The translations under genes were made by a program, and so were the position numbers. DNA of 64,000 nucleotides from NCBI RefSeq assembly GCF_004362395.1, contig NZ_SNWE01000005.1, positions 157,650 to 221,649 of the forward strand, given 5' to 3'. The notes below the pieces were generated by a model. The model did not search any database and had not been told where the DNA came from. It worked only from the letters and a program-made list of their open reading frames with translations. This DNA is from Salegentibacter sp. 24 (lineage in GTDB: Bacteria > Bacteroidota > Bacteroidia > Flavobacteriales > Flavobacteriaceae). Positions within the stretch are counted from its first letter, which is position 1. Each line of letters starts with the position of its first letter. Shown here one piece after another: positions 7,000 to 16,920 of the stretch.

Positions 7000-7938
7000 A
7001 TGATTAGTAAAAAAGAATTCACCAAACTTCATTCAGAAATCGCTCCTTTTATTCACCGCACTCCGGTTATGCGATCTCGTTTATTAGACATCGAGGCCCA
7101 AACCCAAATTTATTTTAAATGTGAGAATTTTCAGAAAATGGGCGCTTTTAAAATGCGTGGGGCTACCTCAGCAATTTTAGCTCTGAGCGATGATCAACGG
7201 GCCAAAGGCGTGGTTACACATTCCTCCGGCAACTTTGCACAGGCAGTTTCTCTTGCTGCAAAGAGTCTTGGAATTCCTGCTTTTATAGTCATGCCTTCTT
7301 CTGCCCCACAAGTAAAAAAAGAGGCGGTAAAAACATATGGCGGCCAGATTACAGAATGTGAACCCAATATAAAAGCGCGTGAAACGGCTGCAAAAAAAAT
7401 ACAAAAGAAGACCGGTGCCACATTTTTACATCCTTCCAATGATCTTCAAGTCATCTACGGCCAGGGAACTGCAGCAAAAGAATTCCTCGAAGATTTCCCT
7501 GAACTTGATCTAATGATAACACCCGTGGGCGGCGGAGGTCTCTTAGCTGGAACATCTCTTGCAGTAGACTTTTATTCTAAAAACTGTAAAACCATTGGCG
7601 CCGAACCCTTTGAAGTTGATGATGCGTATCGTTCTCTAAAAAGTGGCAAAATTGAATTTAACGAAACGACAAATACCATTGCCGATGGGCTAAAAACGCA
7701 TCTGGGTGATAAGAATTTCCCAATTATAAAAGATAAGGTTTCTGAAATCATTCGGGTAAAAGAGGATGAAATAATTCTAGCGATGCAACTGATTTGGGAA
7801 CGCTTAAAAATCATAGTAGAACCCTCAAGTGCTGTGGCTTTTGCAGGAGTCTTACGAGCAAAGGAGAAATTCCGTGGAAAAAGGGTGGGGATAATAATTT
7901 CTGGAGGAAATGTGGATTTGCGTAATTTACCGTTTTAA
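7000..7938 (+). CDS. PLP-dependent serine/threonine dehydratase or racemase-like enzyme
   Basis: A 312-residue fold-type II PLP enzyme. The PLP lysine is K51 in NFQKMGAFKMRG, the cofactor phosphate loop is GGGGLLAG (about 172-179), the asparagine-loop is SSGNFAQAV, and ISGGNVD lies at the C-terminus. Without an ACT domain this length fits catabolic threonine dehydratase, serine racemase or threo-3-hydroxyaspartate dehydratase, and these cannot be separated here. I chose the ATG at 7000 over an in-frame TTG at 6982, since the protein aligned from MISKKEF has the normal N-terminus. The stop codon overlaps that of the convergent DinB gene by a few bases. Confidence 0.85.
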   Translation: MISKKEFTKLHSEIAPFIHRTPVMRSRLLDIEAQTQIYFKCENFQKMGAFKMRGATSAILALSDDQRAKGVVTHSSGNFAQAVSLAAKSLGIPAFIVMPSSAPQVKKEAVKTYGGQITECEPNIKARETAAKKIQKKTGATFLHPSNDLQVIYGQGTAAKEFLEDFPELDLMITPVGGGGLLAGTSLAVDFYSKNCKTIGAEPFEVDDAYRSLKSGKIEFNETTNTIADGLKTHLGDKNFPIIKDKVSEIIRVKEDEIILAMQLIWERLKIIVEPSSAVAFAGVLRAKEKFRGKRVGIIISGGNVDLRNLPF

Positions 7939-8453
7939 ATTCCCTGGTTTTGTTTTAAAACACTAAGTGATACCAAAAGCTGACCTACATGCCGCTGACT
8001 ATGCTCTGCGGCGTGAAAAAGCAAACCAATTACAGTGGAAGGTAATTCCTTTCTTCCCACCGGTCTATATTCTGTAATGATATTTTCAGGAGTATTTTTG
8101 AGAAAATCCATTGCTTCATCTATTTTATTCTTAAAATTCTGGACAAGAAATTCTGCTGAAATTTTATTATTCGGTTTTCCTTCATTTTTTAAATACTGTA
8201 ACTGGATTTCAGATAACTTTTCTTTTTTAGCATAGGTAAGCATTCTATCAATCACCCTGGTTAAATGTTGTAAATGAAATCCAACGGAAGCTCTTCCTGC
8301 AGGCTTTTCCCAGAGTAATTCATTGGGAAATACCCGCATATATAATCCCACCTCTTCTTTGGACTGCAATAAGGCGTGAGCGGCAGGTTGTAATAATTCC
8401 GAAATATCCGGCACTTTTCCTCTTAACCAGTTTTCAGGGATGTTTTTTCTCAT
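7935..8453 (-). CDS. DinB family protein
   Basis: A 172-residue four-helix DinB/YfiT-like protein. Three histidine-containing segments, FHLQHLTRVIDR (about 58-69) and LLFHAAEHSQRHVGQL (about 143-158), fit the family's metal-binding triad. Members are often thiol-dependent transferases or damage-induced proteins of unknown function. The gene is convergent with the preceding PLP enzyme and their last codons overlap. No specific substrate can be assigned. Confidence 0.8.
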   Translation of the reverse strand: MRKNIPENWLRGKVPDISELLQPAAHALLQSKEEVGLYMRVFPNELLWEKPAGRASVGFHLQHLTRVIDRMLTYAKKEKLSEIQLQYLKNEGKPNNKISAEFLVQNFKNKIDEAMDFLKNTPENIITEYRPVGRKELPSTVIGLLFHAAEHSQRHVGQLLVSLSVLKQNQGI

Positions 8454-8602
8454 TTTTAATAAATAATTTCAGAAAACATTCAAGACAAACTTAAAGCAAA
8501 AGCTACCAAATAGCTGAAAAATTATCATTTTTTTAAATCCGATTATTACTTTAGAGCTATTAAGCTTTTCATAGTATATTTAGCCTCGCTAAAAAATATA
8601 TT

Positions 8603-11600
8603 ATGTTTACTAAATACCTCCCGGCCATCTTTCTATTATTGCTAGCCACTAACCTATTTTCCCAGGAAAAAGAAGACGAAAAAAAATGGAATGTTAATGA
8701 TCCTTATTCCGATGACTGGAAAATAAACAAGATCCCTCTGCAAACCGATGAAGGCACGTGGATGAACCTGGATGTTTCTCCCGATGGAAAGACTATCGTT
8801 TTTGACCTCTTAGGTGATATTTATAAAATGCCTATCAGGGGTGGAAAGGCTAAAATATTAAGAAGTGGAATGGCTTACGAGGTCCAGCCCCGTTTTAGCC
8901 CAGATGGTTCTAAAATCTCTTTCACCAGCGATGCCGGTGGTGGCGACAACATCTGGATTATGAACAGCGAGGGAGAAAATGTAAGACAACTTACTAAGGA
9001 GGATTTCCGTTTATTAAATAATGCTGTTTGGACACCTGATGGAAATGCTGTTGTGGCCAGAAAGCATTTCACCTCCGGGCGATCTTTAGGGGCAGGCGAA
9101 ATGTGGCTCTACCATATTGGGGGTGATGGTGGTTTACAACTTACAGAGCGTAAGAACGATCAGCAGGATGTCAACGAACCCAGTATCTCCCCAGATGGGC
9201 GGTACCTTTATTATAGTGAAGATATGTATCCCGGCGGGATGTTTCAGTACAATAAAGATCCAAATAAGCAGATTTACGTTATAAAAAGATACGATTTTCA
9301 AACCGGTGAGAATACCATTATTACCGGAGGTCCCGGCGGCGCTGCAAGACCACAGGTTTCTCCTGATGGTAAGAAACTTGCATTCGTAAAGCGTGTTAGG
9401 ACCAAATCGGTATTATACATTCATGATCTGGAAACCGGAGAAGAATGGCCTGTTTACGATAAATTAAGTAAGGATCAACAGGAAACCTGGGCGATTTTTG
9501 GTGTTTACCCAGGCTTTAGCTGGATGCCTACGGGGGAAGAAATCGTATTTTGGAGCGGAGGTAAAATCAATAAGGTTAATATTGAAAATTATGAGACCAG
9601 AATAATTCCATTTGAGGTAGAAAATACTATTGAAATCGCGGAAAGCCATCGTAGTGAACACCAGGTTTTTTCCAAAGAATTCAATCCAAAAGTTATTCGC
9701 CAGGCTGTGACCTCACCAGATGGAAAAACCCTCGTTTTTAACGCGGTTGGCTATTTATGGAAAAAATCCCTGCCCAATGGGAGACCAAAAAGGATTACTG
9801 ATGATGATGATTTTGAGTTTGAACCGGATTTTTCGCCCGATGGAAAAGAGATTGTTTATGTAAGTTGGAATGATAAGCAAATGGGTGCTTTGATGAAGGT
9901 TGATTTAGACGGAGGGCAGCCACAGAAATTGACTTCGGAAAAAGGCATTTACAGGAACCCGTCCTTTTCAAATAATGGAGAACAAATTGTTTTTGTAAAA
10001 GAAGAAGGCAATAGCGACCAGGGACAAACTTTCAGTAAAGAACCTGGGATCTATACCATTAGCACTTCAGGAGAAAATAAAATTAAAATTCACGATTCGG
10101 GAGATTTCCCAATGTACAATAAGGACGATACACGGATTTTCTTTCAAACCGGTGGGTCGCTTATGGGTAACCTGGAAAAAAGCTTAAAGAGTATAGATTT
10201 AAGCGGAAATGATGAGCGTACACACATCAATTCTAAACACGCGAACCGATTGGTTCCTAGCCCGGATAACAAATGGGTGGTTTTTAGTCATTTGCACCAG
10301 GCCTATCTGGCGCCCCTTACACTTACTGGACGACCTTTAGATTTGGACGACAAGACCAAAAGCATCCCTGTCACTCAAATTACCAAAGATGCGGGAATGA
10401 ACCTTCACTGGTCTAATAATAGTAAAAATGTGCATTGGACTTTAGGAGATGAGTATTTTACCAATAAAGTTTCAGAGCGTTTTACCTTTCTGAAAAACTC
10501 GCCAGATTCAATCCCTGCCATCACGGAAAAAGGAACAAAAATTGGACTTCAAGTGGAAACTGATGTTCCGGAGGGAAAAATTGTTTTTACCAATGCACAT
10601 ATCATTACCATGGATGGTGAGAAAATTATTGAAAATGGTAGCATTGTAGTTGATAAGAATAAAATTGTTTCTATTGGGGAAACTTCAGATGTAAAAATTC
10701 CTAATAGTGCTAAAGTCTATGACCTGCAAGGTAAAACCATAATGCCTGGAATAGTAGATGCACACGCTCACATAGGTGCATTTAGATATGGTTTGACACC
10801 CGAAAAACACTGGCCTTTATATGCCAATATGGGTTTTGGGGTGACCACCGTTCACGATCCTTCAGCTTTAAGTGAGAGTATTTTTAGTATGGCTGAACTG
10901 GTTAAGGCCGGTGAGATGGTTGGTCCGCGAATCTATTCCACTGGAATCATCCTGTATGGAGCAGAAGGCGATTTCAAAGCGGTGATAAATAATCTTGAAG
11001 ACGCAAGGTCAGCTTTAAGAAGAACAAAAGCTTTTGGCGCGACATCAGTAAAAAGCTACAATCAGCCGCGCCGTGAGCAGCGTCAGCAAATCATGCAGGC
11101 TGCCAAGGATTTAAATATGAACGTTGTTCCTGAAGGCGGAAGCACATTCTTTCACAATATGAATATGATTGTCGACGGGCACACCGGAATTGAACACAAT
11201 ATTCCCGTGGCCCCAGTATATGAAGACGTAAAAACCCTATGGAGCAATAGTAATACCGGTTATACCCCCACACTTATTGTAAATTATGGAGGAATAAATG
11301 GGGAATATTATTTTTACGAAAAAGATAATGTTTGGGAACATAAGCGTTTGTTGAATTTTACCCCTAGACAAATTGTAGATTCAAGATCAAGACACCGAAC
11401 CAAACTTCCCCAGGAAGAATATGAAAACGGTCCCATTTTAGTTTCTCAGACTGCAAAGGCCCTTTCCGATCTTGGCGTAAAAGTGAATCTGGGCGCCCAC
11501 GGCCAACTGCAGGGACTTGGTGCGCATTGGGAACTATGGTTATTGCACATGGGTGGAATGACCAATATGGAAGCCTTACAAGCGGCAACAATTAACGGAG

Positions 11601-11896
11601 CACAATATATTGGAATGGGGAGTGAAATTGGCTCTTTGGAAGTAGGGAAACTAGCTGATTTGATCGTTCTGGAAAAAAACCCACTGAACGATATTCGTAA
11701 TTCAGAGACGGTCATCTACACTATGGTTAACGGAAGGTTATTCGATGCCCAGACAATGAATGAAATCGGAAACCACCCAAAAGAGCGTGGCAAATTTTAC
11801 TGGGAGAACAATAAGTATAACGCAGCTTTCCCATGGCACGAAAGCAACCAGAGTTTTACCGCACCAGGTTGTATTTGCCATAAGCTGACCAATTAA
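8603..11896 (+). CDS. Exported amidohydrolase with N-terminal TolB-like beta-propeller
   Basis: A 1097-residue exported protein. Residues 1-20 form a signal peptide (MFTKYLPAIFLLLLATNLFS, cleaved before QEKE). Residues about 60-620 contain many PD40/WD40-like blades with the repeated word SPDG, as in TolB and peptidase propellers. Residues about 650-1080 are an amidohydrolase: DAHAHIGA near 719 gives the metal-binding HxH and GIEHNI and VNLGAHGQ supply later histidines; the C-terminus has GSLEVGKLADLIVLE, typical of the composite beta-sandwich domain. This fusion is recurrent in Bacteroidota and thought to act on peptides or cyclic amides in the periplasm; the substrate is unknown. It stands alone. 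Confidence 0.88.
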   Translation: MFTKYLPAIFLLLLATNLFSQEKEDEKKWNVNDPYSDDWKINKIPLQTDEGTWMNLDVSPDGKTIVFDLLGDIYKMPIRGGKAKILRSGMAYEVQPRFSPDGSKISFTSDAGGGDNIWIMNSEGENVRQLTKEDFRLLNNAVWTPDGNAVVARKHFTSGRSLGAGEMWLYHIGGDGGLQLTERKNDQQDVNEPSISPDGRYLYYSEDMYPGGMFQYNKDPNKQIYVIKRYDFQTGENTIITGGPGGAARPQVSPDGKKLAFVKRVRTKSVLYIHDLETGEEWPVYDKLSKDQQETWAIFGVYPGFSWMPTGEEIVFWSGGKINKVNIENYETRIIPFEVENTIEIAESHRSEHQVFSKEFNPKVIRQAVTSPDGKTLVFNAVGYLWKKSLPNGRPKRITDDDDFEFEPDFSPDGKEIVYVSWNDKQMGALMKVDLDGGQPQKLTSEKGIYRNPSFSNNGEQIVFVKEEGNSDQGQTFSKEPGIYTISTSGENKIKIHDSGDFPMYNKDDTRIFFQTGGSLMGNLEKSLKSIDLSGNDERTHINSKHANRLVPSPDNKWVVFSHLHQAYLAPLTLTGRPLDLDDKTKSIPVTQITKDAGMNLHWSNNSKNVHWTLGDEYFTNKVSERFTFLKNSPDSIPAITEKGTKIGLQVETDVPEGKIVFTNAHIITMDGEKIIENGSIVVDKNKIVSIGETSDVKIPNSAKVYDLQGKTIMPGIVDAHAHIGAFRYGLTPEKHWPLYANMGFGVTTVHDPSALSESIFSMAELVKAGEMVGPRIYSTGIILYGAEGDFKAVINNLEDARSALRRTKAFGATSVKSYNQPRREQRQQIMQAAKDLNMNVVPEGGSTFFHNMNMIVDGHTGIEHNIPVAPVYEDVKTLWSNSNTGYTPTLIVNYGGINGEYYFYEKDNVWEHKRLLNFTPRQIVDSRSRHRTKLPQEEYENGPILVSQTAKALSDLGVKVNLGAHGQLQGLGAHWELWLLHMGGMTNMEALQAATINGAQYIGMGSEIGSLEVGKLADLIVLEKNPLNDIRNSETVIYTMVNGRLFDAQTMNEIGNHPKERGKFYWENNKYNAAFPWHESNQSFTAPGCICHKLTN

Positions 11897-12028
11897 GTTA
11901 GGAAGTACTTTCAAAAATATCAGTTTAAAGACTAACCAAAAAATTTTAATATTTACAGGAATTAAAATTTATTTTTACCTTTTAGGTCCGTTTTAGTTAG
12001 TCTTTTTTTTATCTTGAATTATAACATT

Positions 12029-12367
12029 ATGAGAAGAGTAAAACTCAGCAATCCATTTAAGTCAAGAATAATAGATGAAGAACTTATTCGCGAGCACCTG
12101 GCCCTGGAACGCACCAAACTGGCCAATGAGCGCACCTTACTTTCTTATATTAGGGCATCGCTCTATTTGTTAATTGGTGGAATCGCGTTAATTCAGGTTA
12201 AAGAATATCCTAACCTGGTTTGGGTGGGCTATGTAGCACTTTTTATCTGTGTCCTTTTTATTCTGGTGGGGATTTCAAGATATGTTGTCTTAGATAGGAA
12301 ACTCAACAAACTTTTGGAACCGGACAAGGAGGATGAGGATGGTACCTCCTCAAAAAAGAAACTATAA
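12029..12367 (+). CDS. DUF202 (YidH-like) membrane protein
   Basis: A 112-residue inner-membrane protein. The conserved DUF202 signature ERTKLANERTLLSYIRAS is followed by two transmembrane segments (about 50-68 and 76-98). The start is taken at the ATG at 12029 rather than the TTG 15 nt upstream. It is followed without any gap by the next small membrane gene, so they are likely cotranscribed. The function of the family is not known. Confidence 0.82.
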   Translation: MRRVKLSNPFKSRIIDEELIREHLALERTKLANERTLLSYIRASLYLLIGGIALIQVKEYPNLVWVGYVALFICVLFILVGISRYVVLDRKLNKLLEPDKEDEDGTSSKKKL

Positions 12368-12739
12368 TTGTTACAAAGTTTCACCCATTATTTTCTCCAT
12401 TTTATCGCCATTGGCGCTATTGCCTGGTTTTATGATAAAAAGAATTGGAAAAAGAACTGGCTGATTTTACTGGCCACTATGGCCGTGGATCTTGATCATA
12501 TTTTCGCTGATCCTTTATTTGACCCTATGCGCTGTGGCATTGGCTACCATCCCTTACATTCCAAACTGGCCATACTCACCTATTTTTTAGGAGTGATCTT
12601 CACTAAGAACAAGATTCTTCGGCTGATTTTTATCGGTTTGTTATTTCATATGCTTACCGATTTTACAGATTGTCTCTGGATGTTCTCTAAATGCTCCGAA
12701 TGCTACACTTCTTCCCAGGTCTTTAAATGGTTTCATTGA
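12368..12739 (+). CDS. DUF6122-type small membrane protein
   Basis: A 123-residue integral membrane protein that starts with TTG directly after the stop codon of the DUF202 gene, which suggests translational coupling. It has about four hydrophobic segments and conserved polar words VDLDHIFADP, DPMRCGIGYHPLH and HMLTDFTDCLW; the spaced Asp and His residues recall membrane metal-dependent hydrolases, but this is only an impression. I recognise it as the DUF6122 family common in Flavobacteriia. The TTG start is chosen because there is no ATG before the conserved SFTHYFLHF segment. Confidence 0.75.
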   Translation: MLQSFTHYFLHFIAIGAIAWFYDKKNWKKNWLILLATMAVDLDHIFADPLFDPMRCGIGYHPLHSKLAILTYFLGVIFTKNKILRLIFIGLLFHMLTDFTDCLWMFSKCSECYTSSQVFKWFH

Positions 12740-12824
12740 AGTTTTTTTTAATACCTAGTAATTTCTTTAAGCGATAGTAGCTGGAATTTACTTTTTAAAA
12801 AATCCAGGAACCTCGGTTTTTAGA

Positions 12825-13257
12825 TTAAAATACCAGTTTCCGAGTCTTACTTACGAAATGATTAAGCGCTAATATTTCTGTTTTTTCATCATTGAGCATT
12901 CCCAGTTTTACAAGAAAATGCTAAGCTTTTATGATATCAGGAAAAATAATTCCAATCTAACCTTTATTATCACCTGAGGGATTGTAAGGAGCATCGGGCA
13001 AGAGCCATCACCTAAAAATAATTTCGCTATAGTCTTGCTTGAGTTCTAATAGCAATTTTTCTGCCTGAAGTGTTATTCTACGCTTTTAAATTCTTTAGGT
13101 GATAATAATCCGGGTTTAATATCACTAAAAGAAATCAGCATATTTTTCCCTTGTCGATAATGATTTAGGATGATCAGTTGATTCTCACTTCAATATCCTG
13201 AATTTTTGGCCCTGAAAAAGGGAGCATGTGCGGGATGATGGTTATAACACGCTGCAT
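12825..13257 (-). pseudogene. Probable decayed coding sequence in a 710-bp gap
   Basis: The region 12740-13449 holds no intact gene. Read on the minus strand, three successive frames give protein-like text: RVITIIPHMLPFSGPKIQ (to about 13176), NHYRQGKNMLISFSDIKPG with PKEFKSV (about 13175-13080), and ITLQAEKLLLELKQDYSE onward (about 13078-12825), the last broken by three in-frame stops. The pieces join end to end with two frameshifts, as expected for a gene that has been lost by mutation. The family is not recognised. Because the DNA is AT-rich, chance text cannot be excluded, and a shorter protein-like stretch also exists on the plus strand near 13216-13315. Confidence 0.35.
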
Positions 13258-13449
13258 TTAGTATTCTTCGATATAGACTATTTGAATGCAAATGAATTAA
13301 ATTTGTTCCAACACTGATTCAAAAAAACCTGGAAATTTTCTGGTACTGCCTATCAAAGTAGATTAAACCCACAAGCTTCTTAAGTAAACATAAGCGCTTC
13401 GAAAAGATAAGGTATGATCAGTACAGAAACTGGCAAAAACTAAAACTTC

Positions 13450-14343
13450 TTAATATTTAGCGGCAATTTTACTTAAATTTTCCAGCGATACTTTCAAGTT
13501 CTGCAGTTGAGGGTTATTTTTATTCAATTTAAATCTTTTGGCTAAAAACGCTGGATCATTATAGGAAATTTTGACCACGCCGGCCTCATCACGCCAAATC
13601 AGGAATTTAGTGGGGAACTCCAAAGCTATTTTCGTTTTTTCCTGCATGATGGAAGTTCCTGTTTTTGGATACCCAAAGATAATGAGGCGTGTTGGGCGCA
13701 GCCCCAGACCTACTTTCTGCGCGTTTCTAAAATGATCTATTTCTGCGAAAATATCCAGGTCGGGATCATTTTTAATTATGCTCAATAATCTATCATAGGT
13801 AGTATTGAAATCAAAATCACTTATTTCTGAAATAATACCTTCATGCATATCTAAATTAAATTTTCCAGTTTTTTCAATTTTCCCTCCCGTGGCTTTGGCG
13901 GCCATATTTTTAAGCTCCTTTTTAATTCCTGTAAGATTCTTTACTCTTTTAAAATCATACCTGGACCTTAAATAATTAATACTGTTGTAAGCAACTATAG
14001 TTTTATTCTCTTTGTCATATACCAAAATTTTAAAGGGAAGTTCCAAGCCGGCCAATTGATCTTTTTGCATTAACATAGTTCCAAGTCTTGCATTTTCAAA
14101 CATTAAAACACTTGCTTGCGGAAGATTCAGCTTAGCTTTTTCCGCATATTTAGAATGGTCAATTTTAGCATTAATAGAGAAAACTTCATCTTGTTTTAAT
14201 AATTTTTCTAAGCGGGAGATCGTTTTTTTAAAATCGTATTTGCTTTCACCCATCATCAAGTGATCGTTTTGCTTTTCCTGGGCATAGAGGTCAAGAATTC
14301 CGAAGAAAAAAATTAAGAAAATGAATTTTAACAGGGATTTCAT
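13450..14343 (-). CDS. Exported protein with two DUF302 domains
   Basis: A 297-residue protein with a signal peptide (cleaved after about residue 21, LYAQ). Two tandem DUF302 domains follow: residues about 40-150 and 170-290. Each carries the family pattern of a charged EIDH/KIDHSK..A start, a hydrophobic ..LIFG/LMFENA strand, T.(L/I)MQ(K/E), and L(A/E)FP(F/T)K.L(I/V). The two halves are clearly related, so the gene arose by internal duplication. The family is of unknown function. It is divergent from the deoxynucleoside kinase gene with a 177-bp shared upstream region. Confidence 0.83.
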   Translation of the reverse strand: MKSLLKFIFLIFFFGILDLYAQEKQNDHLMMGESKYDFKKTISRLEKLLKQDEVFSINAKIDHSKYAEKAKLNLPQASVLMFENARLGTMLMQKDQLAGLELPFKILVYDKENKTIVAYNSINYLRSRYDFKRVKNLTGIKKELKNMAAKATGGKIEKTGKFNLDMHEGIISEISDFDFNTTYDRLLSIIKNDPDLDIFAEIDHFRNAQKVGLGLRPTRLIIFGYPKTGTSIMQEKTKIALEFPTKFLIWRDEAGVVKISYNDPAFLAKRFKLNKNNPQLQNLKVSLENLSKIAAKY

Positions 14344-14520
14344 AACTTTAATTATAGCTTTAAATTAATCAATTTTAGGTAGATAGGGAATCAAAAATTA
14401 TAACTTTTCAAGTTTTATGAGTATTTTGATAAAGTGTAAAATTCAGGGTCCTTTTATTCTTGTATCTTTACACTCTCGCTTTTTTAGCGGCCCTAACAAC
14501 CATCTAATTTCAATGAATTT

Positions 14521-15135
14521 ATGCACGTAGCGATTGCAGGGAATATTGGCGCGGGTAAGACCACCCTCACTAAATTATTAGCAAAACATTACAACTGGGA
14601 AGCGCAGTATGAAGATGTATTGGAAAATCCCTATCTCGAAGATTTTTATAATAAAATGGAGCGATGGTCCTTTAATCTCCAAATTTACTTTTTAAATAGT
14701 CGATTTAGGCAAATTCTCCAAATCCGGGAAAGCGGAAAGAAAATTATCCAGGACAGGACCATTTATGAAGATGCTCATATTTTTGCGCCCAACCTACATG
14801 CGATGGGCCTGATGACCAACCGGGATTTTGAGAATTACAGTTCGCTTTTTGATCTTATGGAAAGTGTGGTACAAGGGCCTGACCTTCTTATTTACTTGCG
14901 AAGTAGCATTCCCAACCTGGTTTCGCAAATACATAAACGAGGCCGAGAATACGAGAATTCTATTTCTATAGATTATTTAAGCAGGTTAAACGAAAGATAT
15001 GAAGCCTGGGTTCACAATTATAACAAGGGAAATCTGTTAATTATAGATGTGGATAATATTAACTTTGTAGATAATCCAGAAGATCTAGGAGATATTATCA
15101 ACCGAATTGATGCTGAGATCCACGGATTATTTTAA
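14521..15135 (+). CDS. Deoxynucleoside kinase
   Basis: A 204-residue P-loop deoxynucleoside kinase of the dCK/dGK type, which phosphorylates salvaged deoxyribonucleosides. The Walker A motif is GNIGAGKTT (residues 7-15); QDRTIYEDAHIFA near residues 79-91 contains the DR(S/T) and catalytic acidic residue of the family; KRGREYENSISIDYL is the lid and base-recognition region. Length matches bacterial dNKs (about 200-220). It lies 13 bp upstream of the start of a fatty acid hydroxylase gene, possibly cotranscribed, with no clear functional link. Nucleoside preference cannot be read from sequence by eye. Confidence 0.9.
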   Translation: MHVAIAGNIGAGKTTLTKLLAKHYNWEAQYEDVLENPYLEDFYNKMERWSFNLQIYFLNSRFRQILQIRESGKKIIQDRTIYEDAHIFAPNLHAMGLMTNRDFENYSSLFDLMESVVQGPDLLIYLRSSIPNLVSQIHKRGREYENSISIDYLSRLNERYEAWVHNYNKGNLLIIDVDNINFVDNPEDLGDIINRIDAEIHGLF

Positions 15136-15148
15136 AAATTTAGTGAAG

Positions 15149-15814
15149 ATGGAATCAACAAAACTTAAACGGCCAAAACACAAGGGTTCACCAAAGTTAT
15201 TTAACAACCCTATTCTGGAAAAATTAACCCATACCCATATTTCGATTCCGCTAATTATTTTTGGAGTAATCGCAGCGGCATTAATCTACTATGGGATTAT
15301 AGAAAAGGGTTTTAAGGCGCCCTTGATGATAGGCCTTTTTATTACCGGACTTTTCTTTTTTACTTTCGTGGAATATATAATGCACCGCTATTTATATCAT
15401 CTTCCGGCAACTAGCGAGCGAAAGAAAAAGATTTCTTATACGATGCACGGGGTACACCACGATTATCCGAAGGATAAATCGCGATTAGCCATGCCACCGG
15501 TTTTAAGTTTGATTATAGCTACTGTACTTTTTATTATTTACAGGGCTGTTTTAGGGGATTATGTGTTTGGATTTTTAGCCGGGTTTTTAATCGGTTATGC
15601 TGCTTATTTGGCGGTACATTATTCGGTGCATGCCTTTAAAGTTCCCGATAATTTTTTAAAAATCTTATGGCATCATCACAGCATTCACCATTATCGTGAG
15701 TCTGACAGGGCCTTTGGCGTTTCTTCTCCATTGTGGGATCATATTTTTAGGACAATGCCAAGAAAAGCGGCTTCTAGTCGTAAAACGGCCGTGGGGCAAA
15801 GTATTGATGATTAA
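15149..15814 (+). CDS. Sterol desaturase/fatty acid hydroxylase superfamily protein
   Basis: A 221-residue membrane di-iron hydroxylase. Three transmembrane stretches (about 35-60, 65-88, 120-155) alternate with histidine clusters HRYLYH, HGVHHDYP, HYSVH and HHHSIHH that bind the metal pair. The C-terminal DRAFGVSSPLWDHIFRT matches fatty acid 2-hydroxylase relatives, so it may hydroxylate acyl chains of membrane lipids. The start at 15149 (MESTKLKRP) is preferred over an ATG at 15107 that overlaps the kinase gene. It ends 7 bp from the stop of the convergent App1 gene. Confidence 0.85.
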   Translation: MESTKLKRPKHKGSPKLFNNPILEKLTHTHISIPLIIFGVIAAALIYYGIIEKGFKAPLMIGLFITGLFFFTFVEYIMHRYLYHLPATSERKKKISYTMHGVHHDYPKDKSRLAMPPVLSLIIATVLFIIYRAVLGDYVFGFLAGFLIGYAAYLAVHYSVHAFKVPDNFLKILWHHHSIHHYRESDRAFGVSSPLWDHIFRTMPRKAASSRKTAVGQSIDD

Positions 15815-15821
15815 AAATATT

Positions 15822-16877
15822 TTAAATAAACCCATGCTTTTTCGCATGTAAAACGGCTTCCCGGGATGTTTCTACCATTAATAAGGGTGTGGTTTCAAAA
15901 TCGTCTATAATACTAAGAACTCGATTCATCTGCTTTTTGTGTTTTACACTTCTTAGATAAATTGCGAGAATCCTATCGGGGAACTGCGCAGCAATTTCGG
16001 TATAAATCGATGCATCGTGTTCCCCACTGTCACCAATAAGAATAAAATTCAAATTAGGATAAGTCTGAAGTATATTGGTGATCTCCTTTTGTTTATGGGG
16101 TTTTTCAGGTTTCAAGCTACCATCAAACGGGGTTCTGAAATTCCGCAATAAAATGGGACCTTTTGGAAAAGCGTTGTGGTCCAGAAATAGTTTAAGATAT
16201 TCATATAGATTCCAGGGGCTGTTGCTTAAATAGAAAATAGGATTATTGAGTTTAGCATTTCTGCCTTTGTGTAATTTTTGGTAAAATTCTGCCGCACCTT
16301 TTAGGGGTATTCTATTATATGCATTGGTTAGCAATGAATTCTTAAGCAACCGAAGCTTTAAAAATGAAGTTACACCGGTATGCAAAATAGTATCGTCTAT
16401 ATCGCTAATGACACCATATTCTGCCTGATTATGCGGAATTAAAAAATCGCCTTTAAAAGGATCTTCCAGCAATTCCGTTTTCTTTCCCAGCGGTCCTTTA
16501 TAGTACACATCGTAATTTAGCCAACCTTCTTCATCGGCGTATTCAGCCAGGTCTTCTTCAATAATATCATCAAATAAAAAGTAACCTTCGTCATCAGTCT
16601 TTGTGCTAGCCTGTACCTTTCCTGGAAGGCTTAAATCTATTTGCGCTTCTGGTATTTCAAAAGTATCAAATTGTTTATAGGTGGTTTTAATAGTTTTAAA
16701 AATATTAGCGTCCTGGGTGATTTTTAATGGTTCGTTATCTAGCACCCTGCCCATAATGTAAAGGTGGGAATGAGTACCATAACTTCTATAAGGAGTAATT
16801 AAAACCCGGTCTATAAGTTTATACCGGCCGGCTAGCTTTCGTAGTCTTTTCTTCATTAATTTTCCGCTTTGGCTCAA
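15822..16877 (-). CDS. App1 family phosphatase (DUF2183)
   Basis: A 351-residue protein of the App1 family, related to yeast Mg-dependent phosphatidate phosphatase. The HAD-type catalytic motif DIDDTIL lies near residue 157, followed by YLSNSPWNLYEYL (the motif II region) and ILIGDSGEHDASIY (motif IV acidic pair). The first 140 residues are a beta-rich region with the word YRSYGTHSHLYIMGRVLD typical of this family. A role in lipid phosphate turnover is inferred. It lies beside the LigD gene on the same strand but 44 bp apart and need not share its promoter. Confidence 0.87.
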   Translation of the reverse strand: MSQSGKLMKKRLRKLAGRYKLIDRVLITPYRSYGTHSHLYIMGRVLDNEPLKITQDANIFKTIKTTYKQFDTFEIPEAQIDLSLPGKVQASTKTDDEGYFLFDDIIEEDLAEYADEEGWLNYDVYYKGPLGKKTELLEDPFKGDFLIPHNQAEYGVISDIDDTILHTGVTSFLKLRLLKNSLLTNAYNRIPLKGAAEFYQKLHKGRNAKLNNPIFYLSNSPWNLYEYLKLFLDHNAFPKGPILLRNFRTPFDGSLKPEKPHKQKEITNILQTYPNLNFILIGDSGEHDASIYTEIAAQFPDRILAIYLRSVKHKKQMNRVLSIIDDFETTPLLMVETSREAVLHAKKHGFI

Positions 16878-16920
16878 GGTAAAAATTCCCCATAAGCCTT
16901 ACCCTGCTTTTAAATAAACT

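Noticed and set aside
13216..13315. Protein-like stretch on the plus strand (RDDGYNTLHLVFFDIDY)
   Set aside because: Only 33 codons between stops, and the opposite strand offers a longer chain of remnants in the same place.
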